From NCBI GenBank assembly GCA_020721065.1, contig DYNM01000024.1, positions 1 through 41,091 on the forward strand: 41,091 bases of DNA, in the 5' to 3' direction. This document shows, piece by piece, positions 7,591 to 17,264 of the stretch; position 1 is the stretch's first letter; every line of letters begins with the position of its first letter. The notes below the pieces were generated by a model, which saw only the letters and a program-made list of their open reading frames with translations, was not told the origin of the DNA and did no database searches. The position numbers were made by a program, and so were the translations under genes. The DNA is from Thiocystis violascens (GTDB lineage: Bacteria > Pseudomonadota > Gammaproteobacteria > Chromatiales > Chromatiaceae).

Positions 7591-9018
7591 ATGAATCAGT
7601 CCAAGGAACCACTCCCGCATCTCACTTGGCGGCAATTTCTGCGCCGTATTTTGCCTTTCGCTGATGTAGCGACGGCGGATTTGCCCCTCAGTCGTCTTCT
7701 GCGGCTGTCGCTGTTTCAAATTTCCGTCGGCATGGCGATGGTCTTACTCACCGGCACCCTCAACCGCGTGATGGTAGTTGAGCTGCACGTTCCAACGTGG
7801 CTGGTAGCAACGATGGTGGCGCTGCCGCTGGTGTTTGCGCCATTTCGCGCCCTGATCGGACATCGCTCCGACTATCACCGCTCCGCCTTTGGCTTGCGCC
7901 GCATTCCCTACCTGTGGATCGGCAGCCTGCTGCAATTCGGCGGTTTCGCCATCATGCCATTTGCGCTGCTTCTGTTGGCGGATGCAGAAAATAGTTTGAA
8001 TTTAATGGGAAAAGTGAGTGCAGCGGTCGCCTTTTTGCTGGTTGGCGCAGGCTTGCATACCACCCAAACTGCCGGACTCGCGTTGGCGACCGATTTGGTG
8101 CCTGCTGAGAAACGCCCCCGCGTGGTGGCGCTGTTATATGTGACGTTATTGGTGGGAATGCTGGTCAGTGCGCTGCTGTTTGGTAAATTGCTGACCCATT
8201 TCACTCCGCAATTGTTGATTCAATTGATTCAAGGTGCCGCTGCCGCGACGCTGATTTTGAACATGATTGCGTTATGGCGACAGGAGGCGATTGATCGAGA
8301 ACGGGCGGCAGCACCACCCATACGTCCCCCGTTTCTCGCCACTTGGCGCGAGTTTGCGCAAGGCGGACGCGCCAGCCAGTTATTGCTTGTCGTTGGCTTG
8401 GGTACGGCTGGATTTACCATGCAAGACATCTTGTTGGAACCTTACGGCGGGCAAGTATTGGGCATGAGCGTCGCCCAAACGACCGCCCTCACTGCGTTAT
8501 TGGCGGGTGGCACCTTGCTGGCATTTGCCCTCGCCGCACATCAACTCGGGCGCGGTGCCAACACCTATCGCCTTGCCGCTGGCGGTGTCGTGATCGGTTT
8601 AATCGCCTTTAGCGCCGTCATCAGCGCGGCATTATTGGACTCAACCCTGCTCTTTCGCGTGGGCACAGGTCTGATCGGCTTTGGCGCGGGATTATTTGCC
8701 GTGAGCACCTTGATTGCGGCGATGGAACTCGCTGAAGGCGGACACAGCGGGCTGGCGCTGGGTGCGTGGGGAGCGGTGCAAGCAACGGCGAATGGCGTCG
8801 CGGTGGCGCTCGGCGGCGGACTGCGCGATCTGGTCACGGCGCTAGTGCCAGACAATTGGGGCACGCTGACCGAGCGGCTCGTCATCGGTTACAGCGCCGT
8901 TTATGTCATTGAATTGCTTTTATTATTGGGCACATTGATTGTGCTGCGACCGCTACTGCGCCAACACCTCAGCACCGTCTCGCGCCCGGCGGTGATGGGA
9001 TTGGAACAAATGCCATAA
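7591..9018 (+). CDS. PucC/LhaA-family MFS transporter
   Basis: A 475-residue protein with about 12 hydrophobic helices. It matches the bacteriochlorophyll-delivery branch of the major facilitator superfamily: LPLSRLLRLSLFQISVGM, TLNRVMVVEL, LPLVFAPFRALIGHRSD with its conserved Arg, and FGLRRIPYLWIGSLLQFGG near the N-terminus. The start at 7591 follows AGGAA (7582-7586) and fits the family N-terminus; an in-frame ATG at 7429 would add 54 unrelated residues. In purple bacteria, PucC and LhaA support assembly of light-harvesting complexes in the inner membrane, probably by handling bacteriochlorophyll. No other photosynthesis gene is in the window, so it appears unlinked to a photosynthesis cluster here. 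PucC versus LhaA cannot be decided. Confidence 0.85.
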   Translation: MNQSKEPLPHLTWRQFLRRILPFADVATADLPLSRLLRLSLFQISVGMAMVLLTGTLNRVMVVELHVPTWLVATMVALPLVFAPFRALIGHRSDYHRSAFGLRRIPYLWIGSLLQFGGFAIMPFALLLLADAENSLNLMGKVSAAVAFLLVGAGLHTTQTAGLALATDLVPAEKRPRVVALLYVTLLVGMLVSALLFGKLLTHFTPQLLIQLIQGAAAATLILNMIALWRQEAIDRERAAAPPIRPPFLATWREFAQGGRASQLLLVVGLGTAGFTMQDILLEPYGGQVLGMSVAQTTALTALLAGGTLLAFALAAHQLGRGANTYRLAAGGVVIGLIAFSAVISAALLDSTLLFRVGTGLIGFGAGLFAVSTLIAAMELAEGGHSGLALGAWGAVQATANGVAVALGGGLRDLVTALVPDNWGTLTERLVIGYSAVYVIELLLLLGTLIVLRPLLRQHLSTVSRPAVMGLEQMP

Positions 9019-9045
9019 CGCAGCGACATAGTTAAAAAAAGTTGG

Positions 9046-9083
9046 CAGTTGTCAGTAAAAAGCACGTTTATCACTGACAACTG
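9046..9083. repeat. Inverted repeat CAGTTGTCAGT
   Basis: CAGTTGTCAGT (9046-9056) and its reverse complement (9073-9083) are separated by 16 bases. A near-identical arrangement lies at 18817-18894, so this looks like a small dispersed repeat rather than a local regulatory hairpin. Confidence 0.5.
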
Positions 9084-9106
9084 ACAACTCGATATTCTCA
9101 GACCAT

Positions 9107-9143
9107 AAAAAAAGAGCAACACCGCGAGGTGCTGCTCTTTTTT
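9107..9143. terminator. Bidirectional intrinsic terminator, pucC-like gene and ssrA
   Basis: GAGCA-A-CACC (9114-9123), a GCGA loop, and GGTG-C-TGCTC (9128-9137) form a 9-pair stem with one A-C mismatch. It is flanked by seven A on the left (9107-9113) and six T on the right (9138-9143), so it can end transcription in both directions. It serves the transporter gene on the plus strand and tmRNA on the minus strand, whose mature end is only 15 bases away. Confidence 0.88.
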
Positions 9144-9158
9144 GGTATTCAACAAACT

Positions 9159-9514
9159 TGGTGGAGGCGGCGGGAATCGAACCCGCGTCCGCAAATCCTC
9201 CGCCCTTGGCTCTACATGTTTAGCCCACTCTATTGTTTTTAACTTTCTCACGCCCGAAGGGCAGGGCGATAAGTCAGCGATTCCGTAGGTTTTAGCAGAT
9301 CAGGTCCGGACTCCCTTTTCCACGATCCTGTGTAATTTGACCTCTGGAACCCGTCGCCCACAGGCGAGAAACGGTCAGAGGCTCGCCGGGTTAAGCGGCG
9401 AGAGCGTAGTTGTCGTCGTTGGCAACTATAGGTTTGCGGCTGGATTTACGAGGTAAACCGCACCTCGACATGCACCTTAGGTTTTGTGACCCACGTCGAA
9501 GCCATGTCGCCCCC
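9159..9514 (-). ncRNA. ssrA: tmRNA (transfer-messenger RNA)
   Basis: Read on the minus strand, the RNA is 356 bases long. It starts GGGGGCGACATGGCTTCGAC and ends with GGTTCGATTCCCGCC followed by the acceptor strand and CCA. The ends GGGGGCG and CGCCTCC pair over 7 positions, including a G-U at the third, and the T-loop TTCGATT is canonical. The tag frame reads GCC AAC GAC GAC AAC TAC GCT CTC GCC GCT TAA, giving ANDDNYALAA, a gammaproteobacterial-type tag ending in the ALAA degron. It rescues stalled ribosomes together with SmpB, whose gene lies directly upstream on the same strand. Confidence 0.97.
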
Positions 9515-9525
9515 AAGTGAATTAC

Positions 9526-9554
9526 ACAATAAACAATTTTGATTAACAATGCAA
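9526..9554 (-). promoter_or_regulatory. Likely ssrA promoter
   Basis: On the minus strand, TTGCAT (9554-9549) and TATTGT (9531-9526) are 17 bases apart, and the -10 box ends 11 bases before the mature tmRNA 5' end. The region is AT-rich and lies between the smpB stop and ssrA, so tmRNA can be made independently of smpB. Confidence 0.6.
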
Positions 9555-9562
9555 GCGAAAAT

Positions 9563-10042
9563 TTAACCAGTTTTAAATAACCGTTCTTTATCGCGCTGCC
9601 AATCCCGATCTTTTTCCGTGGTGCGTTTATCGTGTTGTTTTTTACCCTTCGCCAAACCAATTTCGAGTTTAGCGCGTCCTTTTTTCCAATACATCGCAGT
9701 CGGCACCAATGTATAACCCGCCCGCTCAATTAAACCAATCAGGCGATTGAGTTCGTGCCGTTTTAACAACAGTTTGCGGGTGCGCGTTGGATCGGGACTG
9801 ATATGAGTTGACGCTGCCGCCAACGCCGAAATATGCGCTCCAATTAAAAACGCTTCACTATGCAAAATTTTCACATAGCTCTCTTTTAACTGAATCCGCC
9901 CCGCTCGCAAACTTTTAACTTCCCAACCTTGCAGCACCAGCCCCGTTTCGATCCGCTGCTCAATAAAATAATCGTGACCCGCCTTTTTATTTAAGGCAAT
10001 GGTCGCGCTGCCGCTGGGTTTATTGCTGTGACTTTTGGTCAT
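9563..10042 (-). CDS. smpB: SmpB, tmRNA-binding protein
   Basis: A 159-residue basic protein with the full SmpB pattern: [15 protein letters not shown] near the N-terminus, [15 protein letters not shown], a [16 protein letters not shown] central block, and a C-terminal tail [17 protein letters not shown] that inserts into the ribosome. SmpB binds the tRNA-like domain of tmRNA and delivers it to stalled ribosomes. ssrA follows 48 bases downstream on the same strand, the common arrangement. Upstream, the start codon lies only 14 bases after the T-run of the hemL terminator. This leaves almost no room for a separate promoter or strong ribosome site, which suggests that read-through from hemL contributes. 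Confidence 0.96.
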   Translation of the reverse strand: MTKSHSNKPSGSATIALNKKAGHDYFIEQRIETGLVLQGWEVKSLRAGRIQLKESYVKILHSEAFLIGAHISALAAASTHISPDPTRTRKLLLKRHELNRLIGLIERAGYTLVPTAMYWKKGRAKLEIGLAKGKKQHDKRTTEKDRDWQRDKERLFKTG

Positions 10043-10056
10043 GCGATCCGCACATC

Positions 10057-10094
10057 AAAAAAGCGCAATTCAACGCCACCGGCGTGAATTGCGC
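10057..10094 (-). terminator. Intrinsic terminator of the thiE-hemL operon
   Basis: On the minus strand GCGCAATTC (10094-10086) plus GCC pairs with GGCG and GAATTGCGC (down to 10063), with one bulged A, and is followed directly by TTTTTT (10062-10057). The strong GC stem with a T-run is a standard Rho-independent end, lying 10 bases after the hemL stop and just before smpB. Confidence 0.85.
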
Positions 10095-10103
10095 GATGGC
10101 TAA

Positions 10104-11390
10104 TTAAACTGCCGCAAGGTCGGCGAAAACCGCCGCCGCTGCATCCAGCGTCGCTTCAATATCTGCCGCGCTGTGCATGATCGATACAAAACCGGCTTCA
10201 AATGCTGACGGTGCTAAATACACGCCCCGCGCCAGCATTCCGTGAAAAAAGGCTTTGAATTGCGCTTGATTACAGCGCGTTGCTTGCGCGTAATTCGTCA
10301 CCTTTTCCGCAGTGAAAAACAGCCCAAACATGCCGCCAGCTTGATTGGTGCTAAACGGAATTCCCGCTGCATCGGCGCGTTGTTGCAGCCCGGTTAATAA
10401 CGCGGTCGTGCTCGCCGTCAATTGATCATAAAAGCCCGGCGCTGCGATCAATTCCAATGTTTTTAATCCCGCCGCCATTGCAATTGGATTGCCCGATAAC
10501 GTCCCGGCTTGATAAACGGGACCCAACGGCGAAATTTTCTCCATAATTTCGCGCTTGCCGCCAAATGCACCGACCGGCATCCCGCCGCCAATCACCTTGC
10601 CCAGCGCCGTCAGGTCGGGCGTGATCCCAAAATGCCCCTGCGCTCCACCGAGCGCGACGCGAAATCCCGTCATCACTTCATCAAAAATCAGCACCGCGCC
10701 GAATTGATCGCAAATCTCGCGCAGTCCTTCGAGAAAGCCCGGCACCGGCGGAATGCAATTCATATTGCCGGCGACTGGCTCGACGATGATGCAGGCGATT
10801 TCAGAACCGATGGCGGCGAAAGTCTCGCGCACCTGTTCCAAGTCGTTGTATTGCAACGTAATCGTCAACTCAGCCAGCGCCGCTGGCACGCCCGGCGAAC
10901 TCGGCTCACCCAGCGTCAACGCGCCCGAACCAGCTTTGACCAGCAACGAATCGGCGTGGCCGTGATAACAGCCTTCAAATTTGACGATCTTGTCGCGTCC
11001 GGTGTAACCCCGCGCCAGCCGTAGTGCGCTCATCGTCGCCTCGGTGCCGGAGCTGACCATCCGCACCAAATCCATGCTCGGCACCAGCTCGCAGACGCGA
11101 TCCGCCATCACCGTCTCTAACGCCGTCGGTGCGCCGAATGACAGCCCTTTGTCGAGCCGCTCGCGCACTGCTGCCAACACTTCGGGATGGGCATGACCGA
11201 GAATCATCGGCCCCCACGAACCGACGTAGTCGATATACCGTTGTCCATCTGCATCAATGGCATAGGCACCGCTGGCGCTCTCGAAAAACACCGGATCGCC
11301 GCCGACGCCGCGAAACGCCCGCACCGGCGAATTGACGCCGCCGGGGATGTGACGTTGCGCCGCAGCGAACAGGTCATGGGAACGGGTCAT
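10104..11390 (-). CDS. hemL: Glutamate-1-semialdehyde 2,1-aminomutase
   Basis: A 428-residue PLP enzyme of the C5 tetrapyrrole pathway, converting glutamate-1-semialdehyde to 5-aminolevulinate, the precursor of haem and bacteriochlorophyll. Family features are [17 protein letters not shown] at the N-terminus, [26 protein letters not shown], the [10 protein letters not shown] strand with the cofactor Asp, and [17 protein letters not shown] containing the PLP lysine K265. Length is normal. Its ATG overlaps the thiE stop by four bases (ATGA), so the two are translationally coupled. A strong terminator follows. Confidence 0.97.
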   Translation of the reverse strand: MTRSHDLFAAAQRHIPGGVNSPVRAFRGVGGDPVFFESASGAYAIDADGQRYIDYVGSWGPMILGHAHPEVLAAVRERLDKGLSFGAPTALETVMADRVCELVPSMDLVRMVSSGTEATMSALRLARGYTGRDKIVKFEGCYHGHADSLLVKAGSGALTLGEPSSPGVPAALAELTITLQYNDLEQVRETFAAIGSEIACIIVEPVAGNMNCIPPVPGFLEGLREICDQFGAVLIFDEVMTGFRVALGGAQGHFGITPDLTALGKVIGGGMPVGAFGGKREIMEKISPLGPVYQAGTLSGNPIAMAAGLKTLELIAAPGFYDQLTASTTALLTGLQQRADAAGIPFSTNQAGGMFGLFFTAEKVTNYAQATRCNQAQFKAFFHGMLARGVYLAPSAFEAGFVSIMHSAADIEATLDAAAAVFADLAAV

Positions 11391-12031
11391 GCAGAATTCT
11401 CCTGTAAAAACAATGAATTATAAGCGCGGGCGGCAGCACTGATGTCGGCTTGGTCAAACACGCCGCTGACGACTGCGAGCATCTGTGCGCCCGCCGCGAG
11501 TAGGACGCTGCCATTGTGCGGCGTGATACCGCCAATCGCAACGAGCGGCAAACCCAATTCTTGCGCCGCTGTCAAGAGTTCTGGCGTCGCTCGTGCGGCG
11601 GCTGGTTTAGTGGGCGAGGGAAAAAAGCTCCCAAACGCAAGATAGGTTGCGCCGGCCTGCGCTGCTGCCGTTGCTCGCGCCAATTCGTTGTAACAGGAGA
11701 CGCCAATCAGTGCCGCGTCGCCGAGTTGGGCGCGAGCGACGCGGGGATCGGGATCATCGCGGCCGAGGTGAACGCCATCTGCGCCGATAGCGGCTGCCAG
11801 CGCGACATCATCGTTGATAATCAACGGAATTTGCGCAGCGCGGCAGGTTGCCAACAGCGCCGTCGCAGTGGTGCGACGCTCGGCAGCGGTGGCGGATTTC
11901 GCACGATATTGAATGAGACGAGCGCCGCCGTGAATTGCTGCTGCGACCTGTTGAATTAACTGCGCAGGCGGGCAATTGCTGTCGGGAGTAATGGCATATA
12001 AGCCAGATAAATACTGTGGTTTCAAAATCAA
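11387..12031 (-). CDS. thiE: Thiamine-phosphate synthase
   Basis: A 214-residue TIM-barrel enzyme that joins HMP-diphosphate and the thiazole phosphate carboxylate to give thiamine phosphate. Recognisable blocks in order are [16 protein letters not shown] (diphosphate-contacting Q and R), [45 protein letters not shown] (the mobile loop) and LVAIGGIT. It is the first gene of a two-gene operon with hemL, the order seen in several gammaproteobacteria. No riboswitch-like leader is evident in the 79 bases before it. Confidence 0.95.
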   Translation of the reverse strand: MILKPQYLSGLYAITPDSNCPPAQLIQQVAAAIHGGARLIQYRAKSATAAERRTTATALLATCRAAQIPLIINDDVALAAAIGADGVHLGRDDPDPRVARAQLGDAALIGVSCYNELARATAAAQAGATYLAFGSFFPSPTKPAAARATPELLTAAQELGLPLVAIGGITPHNGSVLLAAGAQMLAVVSGVFDQADISAAARAYNSLFLQENSA

Positions 12032-12110
12032 TGCCGCAATTCAGTAAAATGTTGATGATCAACAATGGTGTTAATCAATTCTAGCGCCGCTGCCAAACAA
12101 ATTTCAATCA

Positions 12111-15100
12111 TTATTTACGATTATTTTGCGTCACATTCAACGCCAATAACCGCTGCACTATCTCCGCTTCATTCCATTCGGTAGCGTCATCTTCCCAACC
12201 ATACGCAGCAGCAACGGCACAATCTAGTTGCTGATGCGCATTCACCAGCCAATCAGGACGTTGATTGTAAAGATTCGTCAACGTGCGCTGTTTTAATTGT
12301 GCTGCGTATTCAGGTTTAGGAATAATACGATCAGGATAACCAGCGACAACTTCTGGCTGGCGCTCAATCCAATTCGGCGGATTTAACCATTCTTCACGCA
12401 AGTTGTTTAATTGAAATGCGGCTTCAGCAATCGCTTTAGCGTGTTCTTGATATTGCGCTGCGACTGTCGGAATAATCACGCCGCTATCTAATGTTGCAAT
12501 CGCGCCGCCAGTATCTGCTGGAGTTAAACCAAGTGGAAAAGGGAAAGTTTCAAATGTTGTGGTTGGCGTATAACGCGGCGTTGCGCCTAAACTGGTTCCC
12601 ATCCGCAATGCCCATAGTTCATGGAAACGGGAATGTAAAATCCCAAATGTGGTGTCATCAGCGCGAGCAATTGCAACGGTGGCGCTATCGGGTAACACCG
12701 CAGTTGCCAACCACACAAAGAGCCGATATTTAGACACTCGCGGCGTACACATATAACGAGTAACTTTTTTTAAGGCTACACGCATCTCAGGACGTGAACA
12801 CCAGTGCTGCCACCATGTGTCACGTTGTTTCTGCAAATATTGGATATTTTTATTGGCAACGTGCCATGCCGTCATTTTCGTTTCAATCACATGTTTAACC
12901 TGAGTGGTGACATGTTGAAAGGGTTGTTCATAACAGGCGGCGTCCGCTTCTTTCATTCCTAAACCAAAATCAATAATCCAAGTATCAGATGGACGGCGCG
13001 TGATGTCCATGCCATTGACCCAAGGACGCACAACATCGCTATTCGGTTTTCCGTGTGGATTCTGTTCTTGTAACCACTGCCGCGCTAATTCACCGGCAAT
13101 ATCAAAATCGCCGCTTTTCTGTGTGCCAATAAAACAGGTTCCACAATTATTTGCTAATGCTGTTGCTTGCGTAATATCCGAACCTGCATCAATTGCACCA
13201 GCCGTCAAATCGGCATAAATTGCCGCGACCGCTTCATTATTCAACACCGGCGTTAATGCTGTCTTCCCAAAGCAAATCAAACTAACGCGCACGGCTGCAC
13301 CGCTGTTAATCCAAGGTTCATCTGACCACGCATTAAAAATGGTCGTCGTCTCACAAATGCGCTCTAACACTTTGCGATTTGCGCCGCCACGAATTGAATT
13401 GGTTGCGACCAAACCGACAGCGTTGGCTTTCCCTATTTCAAGCTGCATTCGCGCCTTTTCAAACCAATACGTTACCAAATCTGCACCGCCGGGAATGCGC
13501 CCCTGATAACAATTGCGCAACCGTTTCACATATTCATCACCCATTGCGCCAAGCATTCGCTTATCGCCTAAAAACGGCGGATTGCCGACAATCACATCAA
13601 CGGTTGGCCAATTTGGTTCCGCGCCATCGTCATTCACTACTGCATCACGTTGGTCAATGATGTTGATCTTCTTCAGAATTGGATTTTTTGCTAATGAGAA
13701 GCCGTGATGTAACATCCATTGAATTTCACCAATCCACACTGTCACCCGCGCCAATTCAGCAGCATAAGCATTCAATTCAATGCCCAGCACATTCTCCGGC
13801 CCAACTTTGGGAAAACTGGCGGGTAAACCCAAACGCTCGGCATCTACAATCACCTCGTGCTCTAAATCTTTCAATCCACGCAACGCTAATAATAAAAAGT
13901 TTCCCGAACCGCAAGCCGGATCAAGCACGCGAAACTTTTGCAACCGATTCAAAAAATCCCGACAGCGTTTTTCAATCTGTTTTTTTGCTTTTGCCTCGGC
14001 ATTGCTGGCATCAGTTCGCACTTTTCCAACTTTATTGGCAGCTTCAGTCGTTAGCGCAGTTGTATTTGCGGCCGCAATTGCGTTATCCGCCTTGCTTTTT
14101 AATACCGTCACCTTTTCAAGCAATGCCGCAATTGCCATTTGTTGAGTGCGCCATTCTTCGCGCAATGGATCAAGCACCACCGGATTGACCAGCCGCATAA
14201 TTGAGGCTGGATCAGTGTAATGCGCTCCGAGTTGTTCCCGTTGATTCGGATCAAGTCCGCGCTCAAATAAAGTTCCCAAAATGCTCGGCTCAATCGCTGA
14301 CCAATTCAACTGCGCCAATTCCCGCAACGTGTTCACATCAGCGCGATTTAATGGCAACGGCGTTGCAGCATCAAATAATCCGCCATTAAACCAATCAACG
14401 GAATCATTGCCAAAGAAGCCGCCGGTTGCCATCGTATTAAATAAACTGGTGAGCGTTGCCGGCAAATGTTCCAAACGCTGCTGCCCAATTTCCAATAACT
14501 TGCTAAATAACTGATTGGGCAATAAACCAATATCTTCTGCAAAGAAACAAAACAACATCTGCTGGCAAAAATGCGCAACTTGTGTGGTGTCGTGACCACG
14601 TTCGCATAATGTTTGCGCCAATTCAGCAAATTGTCGCGCCGCTTTTTCGGTTAATACCGCAGTAGTGAGCTTTGGGCGCAAGCGTTCTGGTTCGGTAAAT
14701 GCCCATTTTAATAACCGCAAGTTATCGGGATTGCGCAAATCTTCCAGCGCCAATGAATACTTATCAGGCACAGTGCCATTAAATGCCGTATGAATAATGA
14801 TTTGTTCCATATCAGAAACAATCAGCAGCGGCGGATTTCCCAATGCTGGTGCGTAGCGATGCAGTTGGACAAAGGCTTCATTGAAGTGTTTGCGTTTACC
14901 TTTGTATTCCCAGCCAAAGCAATTGCGTTTCCACACATCCGCCCAACCATCGCCACCAGTGGTTTTTTTTGCGCCGCGCTCAAAGCAATAAAACGCACCA
15001 GTTGGATCACTTTCTGCTGGTGTTGGTTCATCCAATAAGCGGCATAAATCAATAAAATGTTCCTGCGCTGCCGAGCGTTCTTTAAGCGTGGTGGCTTGCC

Positions 15101-15155
15101 ATTTAGCAATAAATTGGTCGGGCGTCATGGGCGGTATTTTCTGCAACGATGTCAT
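12111..15155 (-). CDS. MmeI-like (type IIL) restriction-methyltransferase
   Basis: A 1014-residue single-chain restriction-modification enzyme. The N-terminus has a PD-ExK nuclease with D73, then E83-x-K85 (WEYKGK), the same D-x9-ExK spacing as MmeI, in a CFERGAKK context. A helical spacer leads to GAHYTDP (~310) and a Lys/Ala-rich coiled-coil-like insert (~340-400). The methylase motifs follow: DPACGSGNF (412-420) for SAM and NPPF (525-528), typical of N6-adenine targets. The rest has RPWVNGMDI and a specificity region ending in TTTFETFPFP. Cutting and methylation would be done by one protein, modifying one strand. The gene stands alone and is A/T-richer than hemL/aspS, consistent with transfer. 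No clear ribosome site is visible, so the exact start is uncertain (an ATG ten codons later is possible). Confidence 0.88.
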   Translation of the reverse strand: MTSLQKIPPMTPDQFIAKWQATTLKERSAAQEHFIDLCRLLDEPTPAESDPTGAFYCFERGAKKTTGGDGWADVWKRNCFGWEYKGKRKHFNEAFVQLHRYAPALGNPPLLIVSDMEQIIIHTAFNGTVPDKYSLALEDLRNPDNLRLLKWAFTEPERLRPKLTTAVLTEKAARQFAELAQTLCERGHDTTQVAHFCQQMLFCFFAEDIGLLPNQLFSKLLEIGQQRLEHLPATLTSLFNTMATGGFFGNDSVDWFNGGLFDAATPLPLNRADVNTLRELAQLNWSAIEPSILGTLFERGLDPNQREQLGAHYTDPASIMRLVNPVVLDPLREEWRTQQMAIAALLEKVTVLKSKADNAIAAANTTALTTEAANKVGKVRTDASNAEAKAKKQIEKRCRDFLNRLQKFRVLDPACGSGNFLLLALRGLKDLEHEVIVDAERLGLPASFPKVGPENVLGIELNAYAAELARVTVWIGEIQWMLHHGFSLAKNPILKKINIIDQRDAVVNDDGAEPNWPTVDVIVGNPPFLGDKRMLGAMGDEYVKRLRNCYQGRIPGGADLVTYWFEKARMQLEIGKANAVGLVATNSIRGGANRKVLERICETTTIFNAWSDEPWINSGAAVRVSLICFGKTALTPVLNNEAVAAIYADLTAGAIDAGSDITQATALANNCGTCFIGTQKSGDFDIAGELARQWLQEQNPHGKPNSDVVRPWVNGMDITRRPSDTWIIDFGLGMKEADAACYEQPFQHVTTQVKHVIETKMTAWHVANKNIQYLQKQRDTWWQHWCSRPEMRVALKKVTRYMCTPRVSKYRLFVWLATAVLPDSATVAIARADDTTFGILHSRFHELWALRMGTSLGATPRYTPTTTFETFPFPLGLTPADTGGAIATLDSGVIIPTVAAQYQEHAKAIAEAAFQLNNLREEWLNPPNWIERQPEVVAGYPDRIIPKPEYAAQLKQRTLTNLYNQRPDWLVNAHQQLDCAVAAAYGWEDDATEWNEAEIVQRLLALNVTQNNRK

Positions 15156-15468
15156 TGATAAAAAGTTGATATGCTTTTACTGTGGCACAAGCAACTGTTA
15201 ATGACAACAGCCCGCTTTTTTATGTGACGGCAATTAAAAAGAATGTGATAAACTGATAAAACTGATTCAGTATTAACGCAGCACCGTTTATTGTGCAATG
15301 CTATTCGCACACTGCGTCAAATGACACGCGCTTTGAAACAACTGCCGTTCAATCCGCGTTGCCTTGTGACAAATAGGTCAGACCAGTAACATCTTGCGCC
15401 TTTCACGGCGCGTTTTGAATTTTGAAAACCAGCCATTTTTTCTAATGAATACAGCGAGTAAGTCAGCA
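15156..15468. other. Divergent intergenic region before aspS
   Basis: This 313-base stretch lies between the MmeI-like gene (minus) and aspS (plus). I see no gene. A small GCGCC/GGCGC hairpin (15396-15411) is followed by a weak T-rich run, perhaps an aspS leader structure. Promoters for both genes should be here, but no box pair stands out. Confidence 0.4.
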
Positions 15469-17247
15469 ATGCGCACGCATTATTGTGGAGAATTAAACGC
15501 CAGCCATGACGCACAAACGGTCGTGTTATGCGGCTGGGTGCAGCGCCGCCGCGATCACGGTGGCGTGATTTTTATTGATTTGCGCGACCGCGAGGGTTTG
15601 GTGCAGATCGTGTTTGATCCCGACCGCGCCGCGACCTTTAGCCGCGCCGAGCAGGTGCGCAGTGAATATGTGTTGCGCATCACCGGCACGGTGCGCCCGC
15701 GTCCGGCTGGCACCGTCAACGCGGAGTTGCCGACCGGCGCGATTGAAATTCTGGGGCTGGAATTGGAAGTGCTCAACAGCTCGGAAACGCCGCCAATTCA
15801 ATTAGATACGCACGCTGCCGATGCGTCGGAAGAGCTGCGGCTGCGTTATCGGTATCTCGATTTGCGGCGTCCCGAAATGCAAAACCGGCTGCGGACGCGG
15901 GCGCGAGTGACGCAGCAGATGCGCAACTATTTGGATCGCAACGGTTTTTTGGATATTGAGACGCCGATTCTGACCAAATCGACGCCCGAAGGTGCGCGGG
16001 ATTATCTCGTGCCCAGCCGCACCCATCCCGGCGAATTCTTCGCGCTGCCGCAATCGCCCCAATTATTCAAGCAGTTACTGATGATGGCGGGCATGGATCG
16101 CTATTATCAGGTCGCTCGCTGTTTCCGCGATGAAGACCTCCGCGCTGATCGCCAGCCCGAATTTACCCAGCTCGACATCGAGGTCTCGTTTTTGGACGAA
16201 GACGCGCTGATGACGCTGATGGAGACGATGATCCGCGAGCTGTTCCGCGACGTGCTCGGCGTGACGTTGCCCGATCCGCTGCCGCGCTTGACCTATCAGG
16301 AGGCGATGCGCCGGTTCGGTTCGGATCGTCCCGATTTGCGCGTGCCGCTGGAGTTGATTGATCTGGCGGATTTGATGCAAGACGTTGATTTTCAAGTCTT
16401 TGCTGCGCCAGCGAAAGACCCGAACGGGCGCGTCGTCGCGCTGCGTTTACCGAAGGGCGGCGAATTAACCCGCAAAGAAATCGACGCTTACACCCAATTT
16501 GTCGGCATTTACGGCGCAAAAGGGCTGGCATATATCAAGGTCAACGCTTGGGCGGAGAAAGGGCGCGACGGGTTGCAATCGCCGATTGTCAAGAATCTGC
16601 CCGACGCGGCGCTCGCCGGCATCATGGAACGCACGGGCGCGGTGGACGGCGATTTGATTTTCTTTGGCGCAGATAAAACCAACGTGGTCAACGAATCCAT
16701 CGGCGCGTTGCGGGTCAAGTTGGGGCAAGAGCGCGGCTTGATGAGCGAGGGCTGGCAGCCGCTGTGGGTGACGGATTTCCCGATGTTTGAACACGATCCC
16801 GCCAATCAACGCTGGGTCGCGCTGCATCATCCGTTTACTGCGCCAAAGGTCGATCAAATTGATCAATTGGAGCGCGATCCGGGCGCGTGTCTGTCTCGCG
16901 CTTACGACATGGTGTTGAATGGCACGGAAATTGGCGGCGGTTCCATTCGTATTCACAGTGCCGCGATGCAGCAACAGGTCTTCAAACTGCTGGCAATCAG
17001 CGCGGAACAGGCGGAAGACCGTTTTGGTTTCTTATTGAAAGCATTGAAGTTTGGCTGTCCTCCGCATGGCGGCATGGCGTTTGGGCTGGATCGGCTGGTG
17101 ATGTTGATGACCGGCGCGACCTCGATCCGCGACGTGATGGCGTTCCCGAAAACCCAAACCGCAGCCTGTTTGTTGACGGATGCGCCGTCGGCGGTGGACG
17201 AAGCGCAGTTGAAAGAGCTGGCGCTGCGGCTGCGGACTCGCGCTTAA
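15469..17247 (+). CDS. aspS: Aspartyl-tRNA synthetase
   Basis: A 592-residue class II synthetase of bacterial type. The start at 15469 gives MRTHYCGEL, the normal N-terminus; in-frame ATG 15445 and TTG 15394 add unrelated residues. Domains in order are the anticodon-binding OB fold ([20 protein letters not shown]), the catalytic core with motif 2 ([11 protein letters not shown], then [21 protein letters not shown]), the bacterial GAD insertion, and motif 3 ([15 protein letters not shown]). It charges tRNA-Asp, and possibly tRNA-Asn if the genome lacks AsnRS, which cannot be seen here. nudB follows 17 bases later, an order known from other gammaproteobacteria. Confidence 0.97.
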   Translation: MRTHYCGELNASHDAQTVVLCGWVQRRRDHGGVIFIDLRDREGLVQIVFDPDRAATFSRAEQVRSEYVLRITGTVRPRPAGTVNAELPTGAIEILGLELEVLNSSETPPIQLDTHAADASEELRLRYRYLDLRRPEMQNRLRTRARVTQQMRNYLDRNGFLDIETPILTKSTPEGARDYLVPSRTHPGEFFALPQSPQLFKQLLMMAGMDRYYQVARCFRDEDLRADRQPEFTQLDIEVSFLDEDALMTLMETMIRELFRDVLGVTLPDPLPRLTYQEAMRRFGSDRPDLRVPLELIDLADLMQDVDFQVFAAPAKDPNGRVVALRLPKGGELTRKEIDAYTQFVGIYGAKGLAYIKVNAWAEKGRDGLQSPIVKNLPDAALAGIMERTGAVDGDLIFFGADKTNVVNESIGALRVKLGQERGLMSEGWQPLWVTDFPMFEHDPANQRWVALHHPFTAPKVDQIDQLERDPGACLSRAYDMVLNGTEIGGGSIRIHSAAMQQQVFKLLAISAEQAEDRFGFLLKALKFGCPPHGGMAFGLDRLVMLMTGATSIRDVMAFPKTQTAACLLTDAPSAVDEAQLKELALRLRTRA

Positions 17248-17264
17248 ATAACACACTGATTGCC

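Noticed and set aside
16887..17264. Longer NudB start inside aspS
   Set aside because: The added residues are read from the aspS coding strand in another frame and do not resemble Nudix proteins.
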